From the NCBI GenBank assembly GCA_019636835.1, contig JAHBWU010000004.1, positions 40,017 through 104,016 of the forward strand: a stretch of DNA of 64,000 nt, given 5' to 3'. This DNA comes from Nitrospira sp. (GTDB lineage: Bacteria > Nitrospirota > Nitrospiria > Nitrospirales > Nitrospiraceae). The notes under the pieces are model-generated. The model had not been told where the DNA came from, did not search any database, and saw only the letters and a program-made list of their open reading frames with translations. Of this stretch, positions 8,629-18,042 are shown piece after piece. Every line of letters starts with the position of its first letter. The first letter of the stretch is position 1. The position numbers and the translations under genes are program-made.

Positions 8629-9777
8629 ATGCGAGACAATTTCTTGTTTACTTCAGAGTCGGTCACTGAAGGACACCCGGATAAAATCGCCGATCAGATT
8701 TCCGACGGCATCTTGGACGCCATCATTGCTCAGGATAAATATTCCCGCGTCGCCTGCGAAACGATCCTGACCACCGGTATCGCTTTTGTGGCGGGAGAAA
8801 TTTCCACCAAGGCCTATGTCGAAATACCGGACATTATCAGAGATGTCATCAAAGACGTCGGCTACTGCGATGCATCGTGGGGATTCGACTTTCATACCTG
8901 CTCGGTACTCACCGCCATTCACCAGCAGTCCGGCGATATCGCGATGGGGGTGGATTCCGGAGGTGCCGGCGATCAGGGCTTGATGTTCGGCTACGCCACC
9001 AATGAGACGGATGAGCTCATGCCGATGCCGCTCGTCTTGGCTCACCGGCTGACCAAGCGTCTGGCAGAGGTGCGCAAAAAGAACATTCTGAAGTGGGTGC
9101 GGCCGGACGGAAAATCCCAAGTGACGGTCGAATACAAAAACGGCAAGCCCGTGCGGATCGATACGATCGTCGTCTCCACGCAACACAGCCCTGAGGTGAC
9201 CAACAAGCAGATTGAGCGCGACATCATGGAAAAAGTCATCAAGCCCGTGATGCCCAAGGGTCTCTATGATCCAACCGGCGTCAAACATCACATCAACCCG
9301 ACGGGTCGATTCGTGGTCGGTGGTCCAATGGGCGACACAGGCCTCACAGGCCGCAAGATTATCGTCGACACCTATGGTGGCCATGGCAGCCACGGAGGCG
9401 GTGCCTTTTCGGGCAAGGATCCCACAAAGGTGGACCGATCCGCCTCCTATATGGCCCGCTATATTGCCAAAAATCTCGTGGCCGCCGACTTGGCCGACAA
9501 GTGCGAAGTGCAGCTGGCCTATGCGATCGGGGTCGCCGATCCCGTGTCCGTACTCGTCGACACCAAGGGCACAGAAAAAGTGTCGGTCGATATTCTCGAC
9601 AAACTCGTGCGCAAGCATTTCCCTTTGACTCCCCGGGGCATCATCGATCATCTCAAGCTCCGGCGGCCGATTTTCCGCAAGACGGCGGCGTACGGACACT
9701 TCGGACGCAACGAGCCTGAGTTCACATGGGAAAAAACCGATAAGACGAAGGCCTTGCGCAAGGACGCCGGCCTGTAA
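8629..9777 (+). CDS. metK: S-adenosylmethionine synthetase
   Basis: 382 residues, normal length. It makes S-adenosylmethionine from methionine and ATP. All signature motifs are present: the N-terminal [20 protein letters not shown] with the ATP-site His, the hexapeptide [12 protein letters not shown], and the P-loop-like glycine-rich [20 protein letters not shown]. The ATG is preceded by a GAGGGG ribosome-binding site. The gene is followed by a strong hairpin terminator and then, 126 bp on, by ahcY, so synthesis and recycling of the methyl donor are adjacent but probably partly uncoupled in transcription. Confidence 0.97.
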   Translation: MRDNFLFTSESVTEGHPDKIADQISDGILDAIIAQDKYSRVACETILTTGIAFVAGEISTKAYVEIPDIIRDVIKDVGYCDASWGFDFHTCSVLTAIHQQSGDIAMGVDSGGAGDQGLMFGYATNETDELMPMPLVLAHRLTKRLAEVRKKNILKWVRPDGKSQVTVEYKNGKPVRIDTIVVSTQHSPEVTNKQIERDIMEKVIKPVMPKGLYDPTGVKHHINPTGRFVVGGPMGDTGLTGRKIIVDTYGGHGSHGGGAFSGKDPTKVDRSASYMARYIAKNLVAADLADKCEVQLAYAIGVADPVSVLVDTKGTEKVSVDILDKLVRKHFPLTPRGIIDHLKLRRPIFRKTAAYGHFGRNEPEFTWEKTDKTKALRKDAGL

Positions 9778-9801
9778 GTGTCCGGAACGTAGAACGTCGG
9801 C

Positions 9802-9835
9802 AAAGGGGGACGGGTTCTCCACCCGTCCCCCTTTT
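9802..9835 (+). terminator. Rho-independent terminator after metK
   Basis: A perfect 13-bp stem (9802-9814 pairing with 9822-9834) with a 7-base loop. The G-rich left arm begins with AAA, so the right arm ends in a short T run. It lies 25 bp after the metK stop and should separate metK from ahcY unless read through. Confidence 0.85.
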
Positions 9836-9891
9836 CATGATGGCGCATGAGAACCATTAACCACTGACGGATGTCGATGAGCATTTCTTAG

Positions 9892-11163
<1,272 letters not shown>

Positions 11164-11323
11164 CGGCGGGCCTGAGACTCGCTGTCGCTCCCAAGCTCTC
11201 GGAATGACCCTTCCGGCTTTCTGCGATGCGAACCTTCTGGAATTCCTTCATCTGCGGTCGCTTCGACAGCGACCGCAGTCCTTCAGTCAGTTCCAGCTTT
11301 CACATCTCCGGCGGCTCGGTGGG

Positions 11324-11375
11324 TCCCCATTCCTTCGCTAAGGTCGCTCCAGAAAGTCTCAGGCCCACCTGGGAG
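11324..11375. repeat. Imperfect ~52-bp direct repeat, copy 1
   Basis: This segment (starts TCCCCATTCC, contains AAGGTCGCT and GCCCACCT) recurs at 12743-12794 with roughly four in five positions identical by eye. The two copies bracket the dioxygenase gene in the same orientation. It may be an interspersed genomic repeat or the remains of a duplication that carried the gene. Confidence 0.6.
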
Positions 11376-11433
11376 AAGAGCGAAGAAAGAGACGGCACTT
11401 GCGCGCCGCACCTGCGGAGGAGAGAAAAAGAAT

Positions 11434-11460
11434 AGGCCGCCTGAGAAGGCGGCCTTTTTG
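11434..11460 (+). terminator. Rho-independent terminator before the dioxygenase gene
   Basis: An 8-bp perfect GC-rich stem (11434-11441 with 11448-11455), a 6-base loop and a following run of T residues. Placed after ahcY and before the dioxygenase gene, it would end ahcY transcription. Confidence 0.85.
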
Positions 11461-11518
11461 TTTTTGAGGCCGATTGCAATCCTGTCGAGGAATGGTAGAG
11501 TGTGGGCAAGGAGTCTCC

Positions 11519-12721
11519 GTGAAGTCCTCAATACCCCAGCCGTTGTCGCTTGAAGATTTTGACATCTCTCCTGAGCGAGGATTCCTGCCGTCGGATCCTT
11601 GCGAAACTCTGCCCGACTGTCCGGTGCTGAACCATCTGAGCCGTGAGATGCCGAAGCTGCTGAGCACGCGCCAGGTCCGGCAGTTTATCGACGAACAACC
11701 ATCGTTGCTCCCATCCACTCCATCGAGTTGGCATGAGGCGGAATATCGAGCGGCAATGCGGATTCTTTCATTCGCCGGGCATGCCTACGTCTGGGAAACG
11801 CCGGGGCAACCGGCCGTCAAGCTCCCCTCCCACCTCGCAAGGCCTTGGTACGAGATAGCTCAGAAGCTCGGCCGTCCACCGGTACTTTCCTACGCCTCCT
11901 ATGCGCTGGACAACTGGCGCAGGCTTGACGGAACAAAACACATTCAGCTCGACAACATCGTGCTGCTGCAAAATTTTCTCGGTGGGCTGGATGAAGAGTG
12001 GTTCGTCGTCGTTCACATCCAGATCGAGCGACAGGCTGGTCCTGGCTTGGAAGGCCTGCTGCGAGCGATTAACGGAGCCTCGAAAGGAAAGAACGATGCG
12101 GTTTTATTGGGGCTACAAGACTTGGCGTCAGCACAAACCACCATGCGGGACACGTTGCTCCGCATGAAGGAGCGCTGCGACCCCTATGTGTATTACACCC
12201 GCGTGCGACCCTACATTCACGGTTGGAAGAATAGTCCGTCCCTGCCCGACGGTCTCATCTATGACCACGTCGAAGCCTATGCGCTACAGCCGCAACAGTT
12301 TCGTGGCGAGACCGGGGCGCAGAGCTCAATTGTTCCTTGTCTGGACGCAGGACTAGGCATTCGTCATGCACCTGACCCTTTGACGGTGTACTTACAAGAA
12401 ATGCGGGAGTATATGCCACCCCGCCACCGCGCCTTTCTTCAGGCATTAGAGAACCAGACTGATAGCCAAGGACGCGCCGTCCTTTCCGGCTATATCCATG
12501 ATCGCAGGCAGAGTCACGCTGAACTATGGTCAGCCTATTGTGCTTGCGTTAGCCTGCTGGCACAGTTCCGGGAGATCCACATCGGCTATGCTGACAGCTA
12601 CATCAATCGCCAGCATCAGACGAGTGCAACCAATCCCACGGCGGTAGGCACCGGCGGCACCCCATTCATGACATATCTACAAAAACATCTGGACGAAACA
12701 AAACAAGCCATTGCGGTCTAG
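11519..12721 (+). CDS. Indoleamine 2,3-dioxygenase-family haem protein
   Basis: 400 residues from the GTG at 11519, chosen because AAGGAG lies five bases upstream; a longer TTG start at 11474 lacks this. The family adds O2 to tryptophan (or similar indoles) to give N-formylkynurenine. Visible IDO signatures are RPPVLSYASYALDNWR, NFLGGLDEEWF, PYVYYTRVRPYIHGWKN and FRGETGAQSSIVPCLDAGL in the middle, the likely proximal haem ligand His354 in FREIHIGYA, and the C-terminal substrate loop GTGGTPFM. Length and motif order match complete IDO proteins. It is flanked by the repeat copies. A cyclase-family hydrolase that could act on the product lies about 1.8 kb away on the other strand. Confidence 0.9.
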   Translation: MKSSIPQPLSLEDFDISPERGFLPSDPCETLPDCPVLNHLSREMPKLLSTRQVRQFIDEQPSLLPSTPSSWHEAEYRAAMRILSFAGHAYVWETPGQPAVKLPSHLARPWYEIAQKLGRPPVLSYASYALDNWRRLDGTKHIQLDNIVLLQNFLGGLDEEWFVVVHIQIERQAGPGLEGLLRAINGASKGKNDAVLLGLQDLASAQTTMRDTLLRMKERCDPYVYYTRVRPYIHGWKNSPSLPDGLIYDHVEAYALQPQQFRGETGAQSSIVPCLDAGLGIRHAPDPLTVYLQEMREYMPPRHRAFLQALENQTDSQGRAVLSGYIHDRRQSHAELWSAYCACVSLLAQFREIHIGYADSYINRQHQTSATNPTAVGTGGTPFMTYLQKHLDETKQAIAV

Positions 12722-12742
12722 CCCCACTCGCGCGTCTGTGTA

Positions 12743-12794
12743 TCCCCATTCCCCCGCCAAGGTCGCTTCAGAATGCTTCAAGCCCACCTATGAA
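12743..12794. repeat. Imperfect ~52-bp direct repeat, copy 2
   Basis: Partner of the copy at 11324-11375, in the same orientation, 21 bp after the stop of the dioxygenase gene. The shared blocks are TCCCCATTCC, AAGGTCGCT, TCAGAA-like and GCCCACCT. No inverted ends or coding capacity are visible. Confidence 0.6.
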
Positions 12795-12974
12795 AAAGTG
12801 TACCCTAGCATGGTTGAGAGCACTGTAAGATGAAGAAATGGCCCTCTTCAGAGGTGCTCAACACCAAGTGCCCTGACAAGATTCTTCTTGTTTGATCTTC
12901 ATTCCTCACCACGGTATCCTCAGCCTCGTTTCAATCCCGCGCAACGTCAAAAACTCGTGTTAGTTCATTGAGCT

Positions 12975-13931
12975 ATGGCCAAGAAATCGAGAAAAGAGTC
13001 GGTTGATGCGATAGTTTTCTGTAAGGATGAGATCGACCGCATGCTTAAGAACTCTCAGACAAAAGCCATAATGCCAGTTATCACCAGTGGCTTGCTACGT
13101 GAGTTTCTAACCACAGGCAAGCAGCTATTCACTGATTCTGAAATCGAAGCGGCCTACAAGGCAGCTGTTAAAGAATTGAAAGAATTTCTTGGCCATGACG
13201 TATATATCGGCGGGAAATACTACGACGCTTATGGAAGTCGAATGTCTCGCTATGGTGTCCTGAAATCAGTCGGGCACCTAAGATACAAGCTATTGCCTCC
13301 TTACATAGATGTCGCAAAAACCATTCTTGATTGGATTCCGTTGCGAATTGAACAACACATAACAAGCCGTCTTGGAGTTGTTCCATCGCTTCATGATGTG
13401 GGAACTCGCACGGCACTGGCTGCTGACATGTCCCGATTTCTGAACTTAATTCGCGAGCAGATCAGCAAAACGCCGGCCAATTTTGAGATTTTTAGTTTCG
13501 CCGTGTTGAAAGTTCACTTGGAAAAATTTGCTTGCAAGATCTATCGAGATACACGCACTGCTGCCCATGATCAAGGAGTTGATCTCTCAACCAATTTTGG
13601 CGTGGTTTACCAAGTTAAAAAACTTCGTATCCACACCGAACTAGAAGCCGCACAGGTATATGGTGAACTAAAGCGCAACTTCGATAACGAGCGGATTCAG
13701 AACGGCAATGTCGTTCTGGTTATTGACGATGTCTCAAAAGAAATGAAGAAGTACCTAGTCGATATGAAGGTCCAACTCCTTAAGAAAGAGGATGTCGTAA
13801 AACTTGCCTTGAACTTTGATGATCAAGAAGACAGACAGAAGGTTTTACGAATTGTATACGAGGAATTCCGACGAGAGTATTCAAGCCGGATATTTTGTGA
13901 AGGGGATATCCAGCCAGCCATTGGGCATTAG
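12975..13931 (+). CDS. Putative HaeII-like type II restriction endonuclease
   Basis: 318 residues, with base composition clearly AT-richer than the neighbouring genes. The C-terminal half has a likely PD-(D/E)XK nuclease core: a helix (FEIFSFAVLKVHLEKFACKIY), then GVDLSTNFGVVYQVKKL with Asp203 and the QVK variant of the (D/E)XK motif (residues 213-215), then a strand VVLVIDD. This arrangement resembles what I recall of the HaeII/NgoBI family, where Q replaces the usual acidic residue. The N-terminal half is unfamiliar. No DNA methyltransferase is next to it; the only companion is a small opposite-strand gene overlapping its last four bases. It may be an orphan or solitary defence nuclease. 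Function is inferred. Confidence 0.5.
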   Translation: MAKKSRKESVDAIVFCKDEIDRMLKNSQTKAIMPVITSGLLREFLTTGKQLFTDSEIEAAYKAAVKELKEFLGHDVYIGGKYYDAYGSRMSRYGVLKSVGHLRYKLLPPYIDVAKTILDWIPLRIEQHITSRLGVVPSLHDVGTRTALAADMSRFLNLIREQISKTPANFEIFSFAVLKVHLEKFACKIYRDTRTAAHDQGVDLSTNFGVVYQVKKLRIHTELEAAQVYGELKRNFDNERIQNGNVVLVIDDVSKEMKKYLVDMKVQLLKKEDVVKLALNFDDQEDRQKVLRIVYEEFRREYSSRIFCEGDIQPAIGH

Positions 13932-14221
13932 GGAAGCTCTACCTGCCCCACCAAATTCTCGGCCTTGCGAATAGCCTTTTCTTCAGACGAAAATCGCTCT
14001 TCATACTTCGTGGTGAAGTCAATGGGGTAGTTTCCCTCGATCACGCTAGTTGTCGCGCCACCCATCCCGTCAGCCTCAACTACGACTATTTCATCTTCGA
14101 GTGAGCGAAGCGGTGACGAATAAACTACTGCACCCGGAGAACTGATCGCTAACTGACGGCGGATTGAGTCGATTTCACTCTGGAGACGACGGAGGCGCCG
14201 TAACTCTTGATATCGTTTCAT
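13928..14221 (-). CDS. Small hypothetical protein next to the nuclease
   Basis: 97 residues from the ATG at 14221, supported by a GAGGT upstream; a TTG at 14236 is an alternative. The N-terminus is basic and helical, probably a short coiled coil (RYQELRRLRRLQSEIDSIRRQL), followed by an acidic strand-rich part. No family recognised. It overlaps the convergent nuclease gene by four bases and shares its AT-richer composition, so the two probably arrived together. It could be a control or antidote protein, but nothing in the sequence proves it. Confidence 0.5.
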   Translation of the reverse strand: MKRYQELRRLRRLQSEIDSIRRQLAISSPGAVVYSSPLRSLEDEIVVVEADGMGGATTSVIEGNYPIDFTTKYEERFSSEEKAIRKAENLVGQVELP

Positions 14222-14534
14222 TTTTGACCTCGACAATCTTGTTCAAGAAGATTATCCATGGCGTTATATCGCCCGTTAAAATCCTGCTCTGGATCATCTC
14301 ATGCCAGCCTCATACGCGGGTGTGAGTCACAAGTCAATCCCTTGTAACAAGGGATTCGATGAGCCGTTATGAATCTTCTGGGATTTAAAAGCTGGTTCAT
14401 CAACATGCTTTCTCTGGTCTGAGAATCCCGTCGATAAGGAAAAGTCCAATGGCCAAAAGTTGTCCCCTCGTCGTGGTAGGCACCGACCTCGCCGGATCAC
14501 AGAAGCGAGCGACCAGTCTGTAGATGGGCAGAAG
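14222..14534. other. Intergenic region
   Basis: About 310 bp between two minus-strand genes. Only short frames without recognisable family features are present. No clear terminator hairpin or repeat was seen. It probably holds the promoter of the small hypothetical gene. Confidence 0.4.
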
Positions 14535-15359
14535 TTAGGGTAAAACGACCGCGATGATCCGCAGTGGGCCACCAGTCCCACCGGCGATTTTCATGGGCAG
14601 CGCGATGACGTCAAAGCCGCGGGCCGGCAGGTCATGCAGATTGGAGAGATTCTCGAACACCGGCACGTTATGTGATAGCAGCGCGACGTGTGTTTCGAAC
14701 TTGGTCGATTGGCCATAGTCGATTGAGGCAGTATCGATCCCCACGGCTTTCACCCGCCGTTCACGCACCAGCCAAGCTGCCGCTTCCGGATGCAGCCCAG
14801 GAAAATGCAACGCGCGTACACCCTCCTGCCCTCTCACTTCTGTTCCCAAATAGTCCTTCCGACCTGGCCAGAATCTGGCATAGCCCGTACTCAACAGGAC
14901 GATGGCGTGGTCCTGAATTCGGCCATGCTCGGATTCCCACCGTTCGAGATCAGAAGTAGTCACGCGGTAATCCCGATCGCGAGCGCACTGCTCAACGATA
15001 TCGATTCTGACACCGGCTCCGGTTAGGCGCTCGATTGGAATCTGATCCACCGTCTGCTTTCCTTTTGAAAAGTGGATCGGCGCATCAATGTGCGTACCGC
15101 CATGCTCGGGCATCTCCACACGATTGGACGCATAGTAGTACCCACCCGGCGTATCCTCGGCATGCTGAACTGTAAGCTTAAAATCCTGTTCCGTGGGCCA
15201 AACAATCGTGTCTGATCCGAATGAATGAGTCAGATCAACGACCCGCGACTGTTCCCAAGCAAAAAGATTGCGCTGAGGACTAGCAGAAGAACACCCCACG
15301 GTCGCGATCAGGTACATGACCGTGATAAGCACCCCTATCGTGAGAGTCGGCGTCTTCAT
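14535..15359 (-). CDS. Cyclase/kynurenine-formamidase-family lipoprotein
   Basis: 274 residues from the ATG at 15359 (ATG at 15383 also possible). The N-terminus is a signal peptide ending in IATVGCSS, so the protein is probably a lipoprotein outside the cytoplasm. The body belongs to the cyclase family (PF04199), metal-dependent hydrolases that include KynB. It begins with VVDLTHSFG, has the metal-binding motif EHGGTHIDAPIHF, and later the usual AVGIDTASIDYG and HNVPVFENLSNL strings. KynB hydrolyses N-formylkynurenine, the product of the dioxygenase encoded nearby. The export signal is odd for that role, as the dioxygenase should be cytoplasmic, so another cyclic or amide substrate is possible. 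Confidence 0.82.
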   Translation of the reverse strand: MKTPTLTIGVLITVMYLIATVGCSSASPQRNLFAWEQSRVVDLTHSFGSDTIVWPTEQDFKLTVQHAEDTPGGYYYASNRVEMPEHGGTHIDAPIHFSKGKQTVDQIPIERLTGAGVRIDIVEQCARDRDYRVTTSDLERWESEHGRIQDHAIVLLSTGYARFWPGRKDYLGTEVRGQEGVRALHFPGLHPEAAAWLVRERRVKAVGIDTASIDYGQSTKFETHVALLSHNVPVFENLSNLHDLPARGFDVIALPMKIAGGTGGPLRIIAVVLP

Positions 15360-15658
15360 AAGAGATAACCCCGTTCTAAACATTTCCGATCCGATCTCGA
15401 AGACTGCAACGCAGTAGCATCGTTGCTCTTTTTCCATCACCCTCCTCAGTCTCGGATCGAACGGATGCGCGGTGAGGTTCGCGCCATAGCGGGAATTGCT
15501 AAATCTGCAGGCAAGAGATATTGGGTGCGACGGCATTGCGACGGGAGTCGCAGCATTACAGTCGCACCCAAGAGAAAAGAATGAAGTTCGTCACCCGTCT
15601 GGATTCAACGCATGATGGCGCAACCGAGTCGCGCACCGTTCGCCAGCCGAGACTCCCT

Positions 15659-15982
15659 CTACTTCCCGAATGCTTTTTTCAGCAGCGGTTCGATCTCGCC
15701 CTTGGCGGCCATCGGGTCGAGGATGTCGGTATCTCCGTAGAAGGTGCCGCCGATAAACACCTTAGGAAGCGTCGGCCAATTGGTCATCTTCGTGAGCGCT
15801 TCACGCTTCGCCGGCTGCGACAGAACATCGATGAGTTCGTAGGGGTACCCATACTTGTCGAAGAACTGCATGGTTTCCCTGGTGAACCCGCACATCGGCA
15901 TGGTTTTCGTTCCCTTGCCGTAAATCAAAATTTTATGGGCCTTCACTTCCTTCTGGATTTCCTCTTCGATCTGGTCGGCCAT
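15659..15982 (-). CDS. grxD: Monothiol glutaredoxin (Grx4/GrxD type)
   Basis: 107 residues, the length of single-domain monothiol glutaredoxins. These bind a [2Fe-2S] cluster with glutathione and pass it on, often with BolA. The active site reads PMCGFTRE with Cys31; the family consensus is CGFS, so Thr replaces Ser. Other Grx4 marks are the Lys in YGKGTKTMP, the cis-Pro in WPTLPKVFIGG and the glutathione-binding GDTDIL (usually GGCDI). It starts nine bases after the BolA gene, which supports a BolA-Grx iron-sulfur pair. Confidence 0.93.
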   Translation of the reverse strand: MADQIEEEIQKEVKAHKILIYGKGTKTMPMCGFTRETMQFFDKYGYPYELIDVLSQPAKREALTKMTNWPTLPKVFIGGTFYGDTDILDPMAAKGEIEPLLKKAFGK

Positions 15983-15991
15983 GGTCTCCTC

Positions 15992-16231
15992 CTATGCCTC
16001 ATCTCTGGTGCGCGCAGTTAGCTCGAGCGCGTGGATACGTCCGTCCTTCATCGGCACGTCTAAGGCTTGATAGATCATTCGATGCCGGTCTAAGGGGTTT
16101 TTCCCATGAAACCCGTCTGAGACGATCACCACCTTGAGGTGGTCCATCGTTCCCGTACGGTCACTCACCGTCACGACGGCGTCCGGCAGAAGCTTGCGAA
16201 TATAGTCGGTCAGTACATCGGATGTAATCAT
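15992..16231 (-). CDS. BolA/IbaG-family protein
   Basis: 79 residues from the ATG at 16231, with AGGAGA nine bases upstream; the in-frame GTG at 16240 abuts the ribosome-binding site and is less likely. The BolA fold is visible: an N-terminal helix, strands around VVTVSDRTGTMDHLKVVIVSDGF, and the helix with RHRMIYQAL before the final strand RIHALELTART. The conserved His in this region ligates the cluster shared with monothiol glutaredoxins, encoded next in the same operon. The role is probably iron-sulfur cluster handling or iron sensing. Confidence 0.9.
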   Translation of the reverse strand: MITSDVLTDYIRKLLPDAVVTVSDRTGTMDHLKVVIVSDGFHGKNPLDRHRMIYQALDVPMKDGRIHALELTARTRDEA

Positions 16232-16474
16232 GGGCTCCACTCTCCTAGCTTTTTCAATACCCTAGCCGAAATTCGCTCTGAAACGCAACGTGCATTCTAT
16301 CGGTGGTTTTCAGCATAGTGGTGGTGCATTTGAGCCAGTACCTGCAGAAACGACCGACTCGGAGGGACCAAGCCATTGAAAATTTTCATGGTCACCTTCG
16401 TCCTGTTTCGGCATCGGCCTTGCCAATAGTAGATAGCAAAACATATCACCACCCTATTTACCAAGGAGGTCGCC

Positions 16475-16909
16475 ATGAGCGAATTCAAGTCCGGATTTTT
16501 CGTTGGAGGTGAAAGCACCAATGGTCGAGTGCTGATCGTCGATGACGAACCCGACATTCGCAAGGTCGTCCGAATGACTTTGCAGAAAGCCGGTTACGAT
16601 GTCCTTGAGGCAGAGAATGGAGAGAAAGCCATTGAAGTCATCAACTCGGGTGAAAATAGGCTGCTCCTTGACGTCATTATCTGCGACATCCGGATGCCGA
16701 AAGTGAACGGTATCGAAGCAATTGCCTACTTTCGCCAGCACTATCCGCGTGTGCCGTTGATCGTTCTGACCGGATTCCCGGACACAGACATGGCTACATC
16801 GTTACTGAGACAGGGAGTAGTGGACTATCTCGTCAAGCCGGTCGAAGGCGAAAAACTGAAAGCCTCTGTCGCTCGTGCCATGGAACAACGTGAATTGGCG
16901 CATCTATGA
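16475..16909 (+). CDS. Single-domain response regulator (CheY-like)
   Basis: 144 residues with only a receiver domain (about 17-138). It has the acidic cluster in LIVDDEPDIRKV, the phospho-Asp in VIICDIRMPKVNG, Thr in VLTGFPD and Lys in DYLVKPVEG. A strong AAGGAGG precedes the ATG. There is no output domain, so it should pass phosphate or act by protein contact. Its stop overlaps the start of the next kinase by four bases, which makes it the first gene of a coupled signalling operon of four. Confidence 0.93.
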   Translation: MSEFKSGFFVGGESTNGRVLIVDDEPDIRKVVRMTLQKAGYDVLEAENGEKAIEVINSGENRLLLDVIICDIRMPKVNGIEAIAYFRQHYPRVPLIVLTGFPDTDMATSLLRQGVVDYLVKPVEGEKLKASVARAMEQRELAHL

Positions 16910-18042
16910 TGGACTGGATGACATCACAGGGGAAGGGCATGGCGGCCACCTCTCCTACCAACGCCCACCCAGGGATCGAAATCGAGCAGACACCCACCCC
17001 GCGTCCAATGAGAGTGGCCATTGTCGGCGCGGGCCGGGGAGGCACCGCACTGCTCGATGTGCTCCATCAGATCGGCACCATTGAGATCGTCGGCATTACC
17101 GACAAGGATCCCTTGGCACCAGGACTCCACCGGGCTCGGGAAATCAACGTGACGATCTATGACCGAGTCGCCGATCTGATCAAGAGCCCAGGGCTCAATC
17201 TTGTGATGGATGTCACCGGTGATCCTGCGATGGTGCCGGTGCTCCATGAGCTGATTTCGGCAGACGCTGACATTATCAGTGGACAGGCTTGGCGATTTCT
17301 CTGGACACTCGTACAGCATGAATCGACATTGCAAAGCGAGTTGCTCCATGCGGAGAAACTCGCCGGAATCGGTTCGTTTGCGGCGGGTATCGCCCACGAC
17401 ATGAACAATCCGCTTCAGCTGATTCTCGGCTTGGCGGAAAATCTGACTGACGAAAAAGACCTCGATGCCGTACATGCTCAAGCGCGGGACATCATCGATG
17501 CCGTCAAGCGCACGTCAGCCATTTGTCGAGATCTCACCTCCTACTCACGCCGCACATCCTTACGGCAAGACTGCCTGGTCCACGTCAACGGCAAGCTGGA
17601 TGAAGCCCTCAAGATCGCCCGCTACGCCGTGGCGCTTCAAGACATCGACGTTCGCAAGCTCTATCAGCCTGACGTCGCCGTGAAGGGAAACCCCGATGAA
17701 CTCCTCCACGTGTTCGTCAATCTCATTACGAATGCCGTTCAGGCCATGGAGCACCACGGCACGTTGACGCTGGAAACCTCAGCTGAGGCCGGCACGACAC
17801 AAGTCCGTGTTTCGGACACCGGCTGCGGCATGGCCCCGGAGGTGCAAAACCGGATTTTCGAACCCTTTTTCACCACGAAGCCCCCAGGAAAAGGAACGGG
17901 ATTGGGCTTATACAACATCAAAAATGTCATCCATCGCATGAATGGCTCCATCGGGGTCGCCAGCCACATCGGTCGTGGCTCAACCTTCACTCTCACCTTT
18001 CACGATGAGTACGTGGCCGATGAAAGAACAACTCAATCATGA
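16906..18042 (+). CDS. Histidine kinase with N-terminal NAD(P)-binding Rossmann domain
   Basis: 378 residues, soluble, no membrane helix. Residues about 35-135 form a Rossmann nucleotide-binding domain: VAIVGAGRGGTALLDVL, then IEIVGITDKDP and VMDVTGDPA, resembling the N-terminal domain of homoserine-dehydrogenase-like oxidoreductases. A HisKA domain follows with His164 in AAGIAHDMNNPL, then HATPase with the N box (VNLITNAVQAM, Asn276), G1 (DTGCGMAPEV) and G2 (GKGTGLGLYN). This would let the kinase read a dinucleotide or small metabolite. It overlaps both neighbours by ATGA junctions, so it is co-translated with the receiver and the Cache kinase. The ligand is unknown. Confidence 0.85.
   Translation: MMDWMTSQGKGMAATSPTNAHPGIEIEQTPTPRPMRVAIVGAGRGGTALLDVLHQIGTIEIVGITDKDPLAPGLHRAREINVTIYDRVADLIKSPGLNLVMDVTGDPAMVPVLHELISADADIISGQAWRFLWTLVQHESTLQSELLHAEKLAGIGSFAAGIAHDMNNPLQLILGLAENLTDEKDLDAVHAQARDIIDAVKRTSAICRDLTSYSRRTSLRQDCLVHVNGKLDEALKIARYAVALQDIDVRKLYQPDVAVKGNPDELLHVFVNLITNAVQAMEHHGTLTLETSAEAGTTQVRVSDTGCGMAPEVQNRIFEPFFTTKPPGKGTGLGLYNIKNVIHRMNGSIGVASHIGRGSTFTLTFHDEYVADERTTQS

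Larger units (their letters stand above)
11164..11518. other. Intergenic region before the dioxygenase gene
   Basis: About 355 bp without a convincing gene. It contains one copy of an imperfect ~52-bp repeat (11324-11375), whose partner lies after the dioxygenase gene, and a terminator-like hairpin near 11434-11460. Short open frames here lack ribosome-binding sites and family resemblance. Confidence 0.5.

Noticed and set aside
8653..9822. 389-residue minus-strand frame over metK
   Set aside because: Long only because of the codon bias of metK on the other strand.
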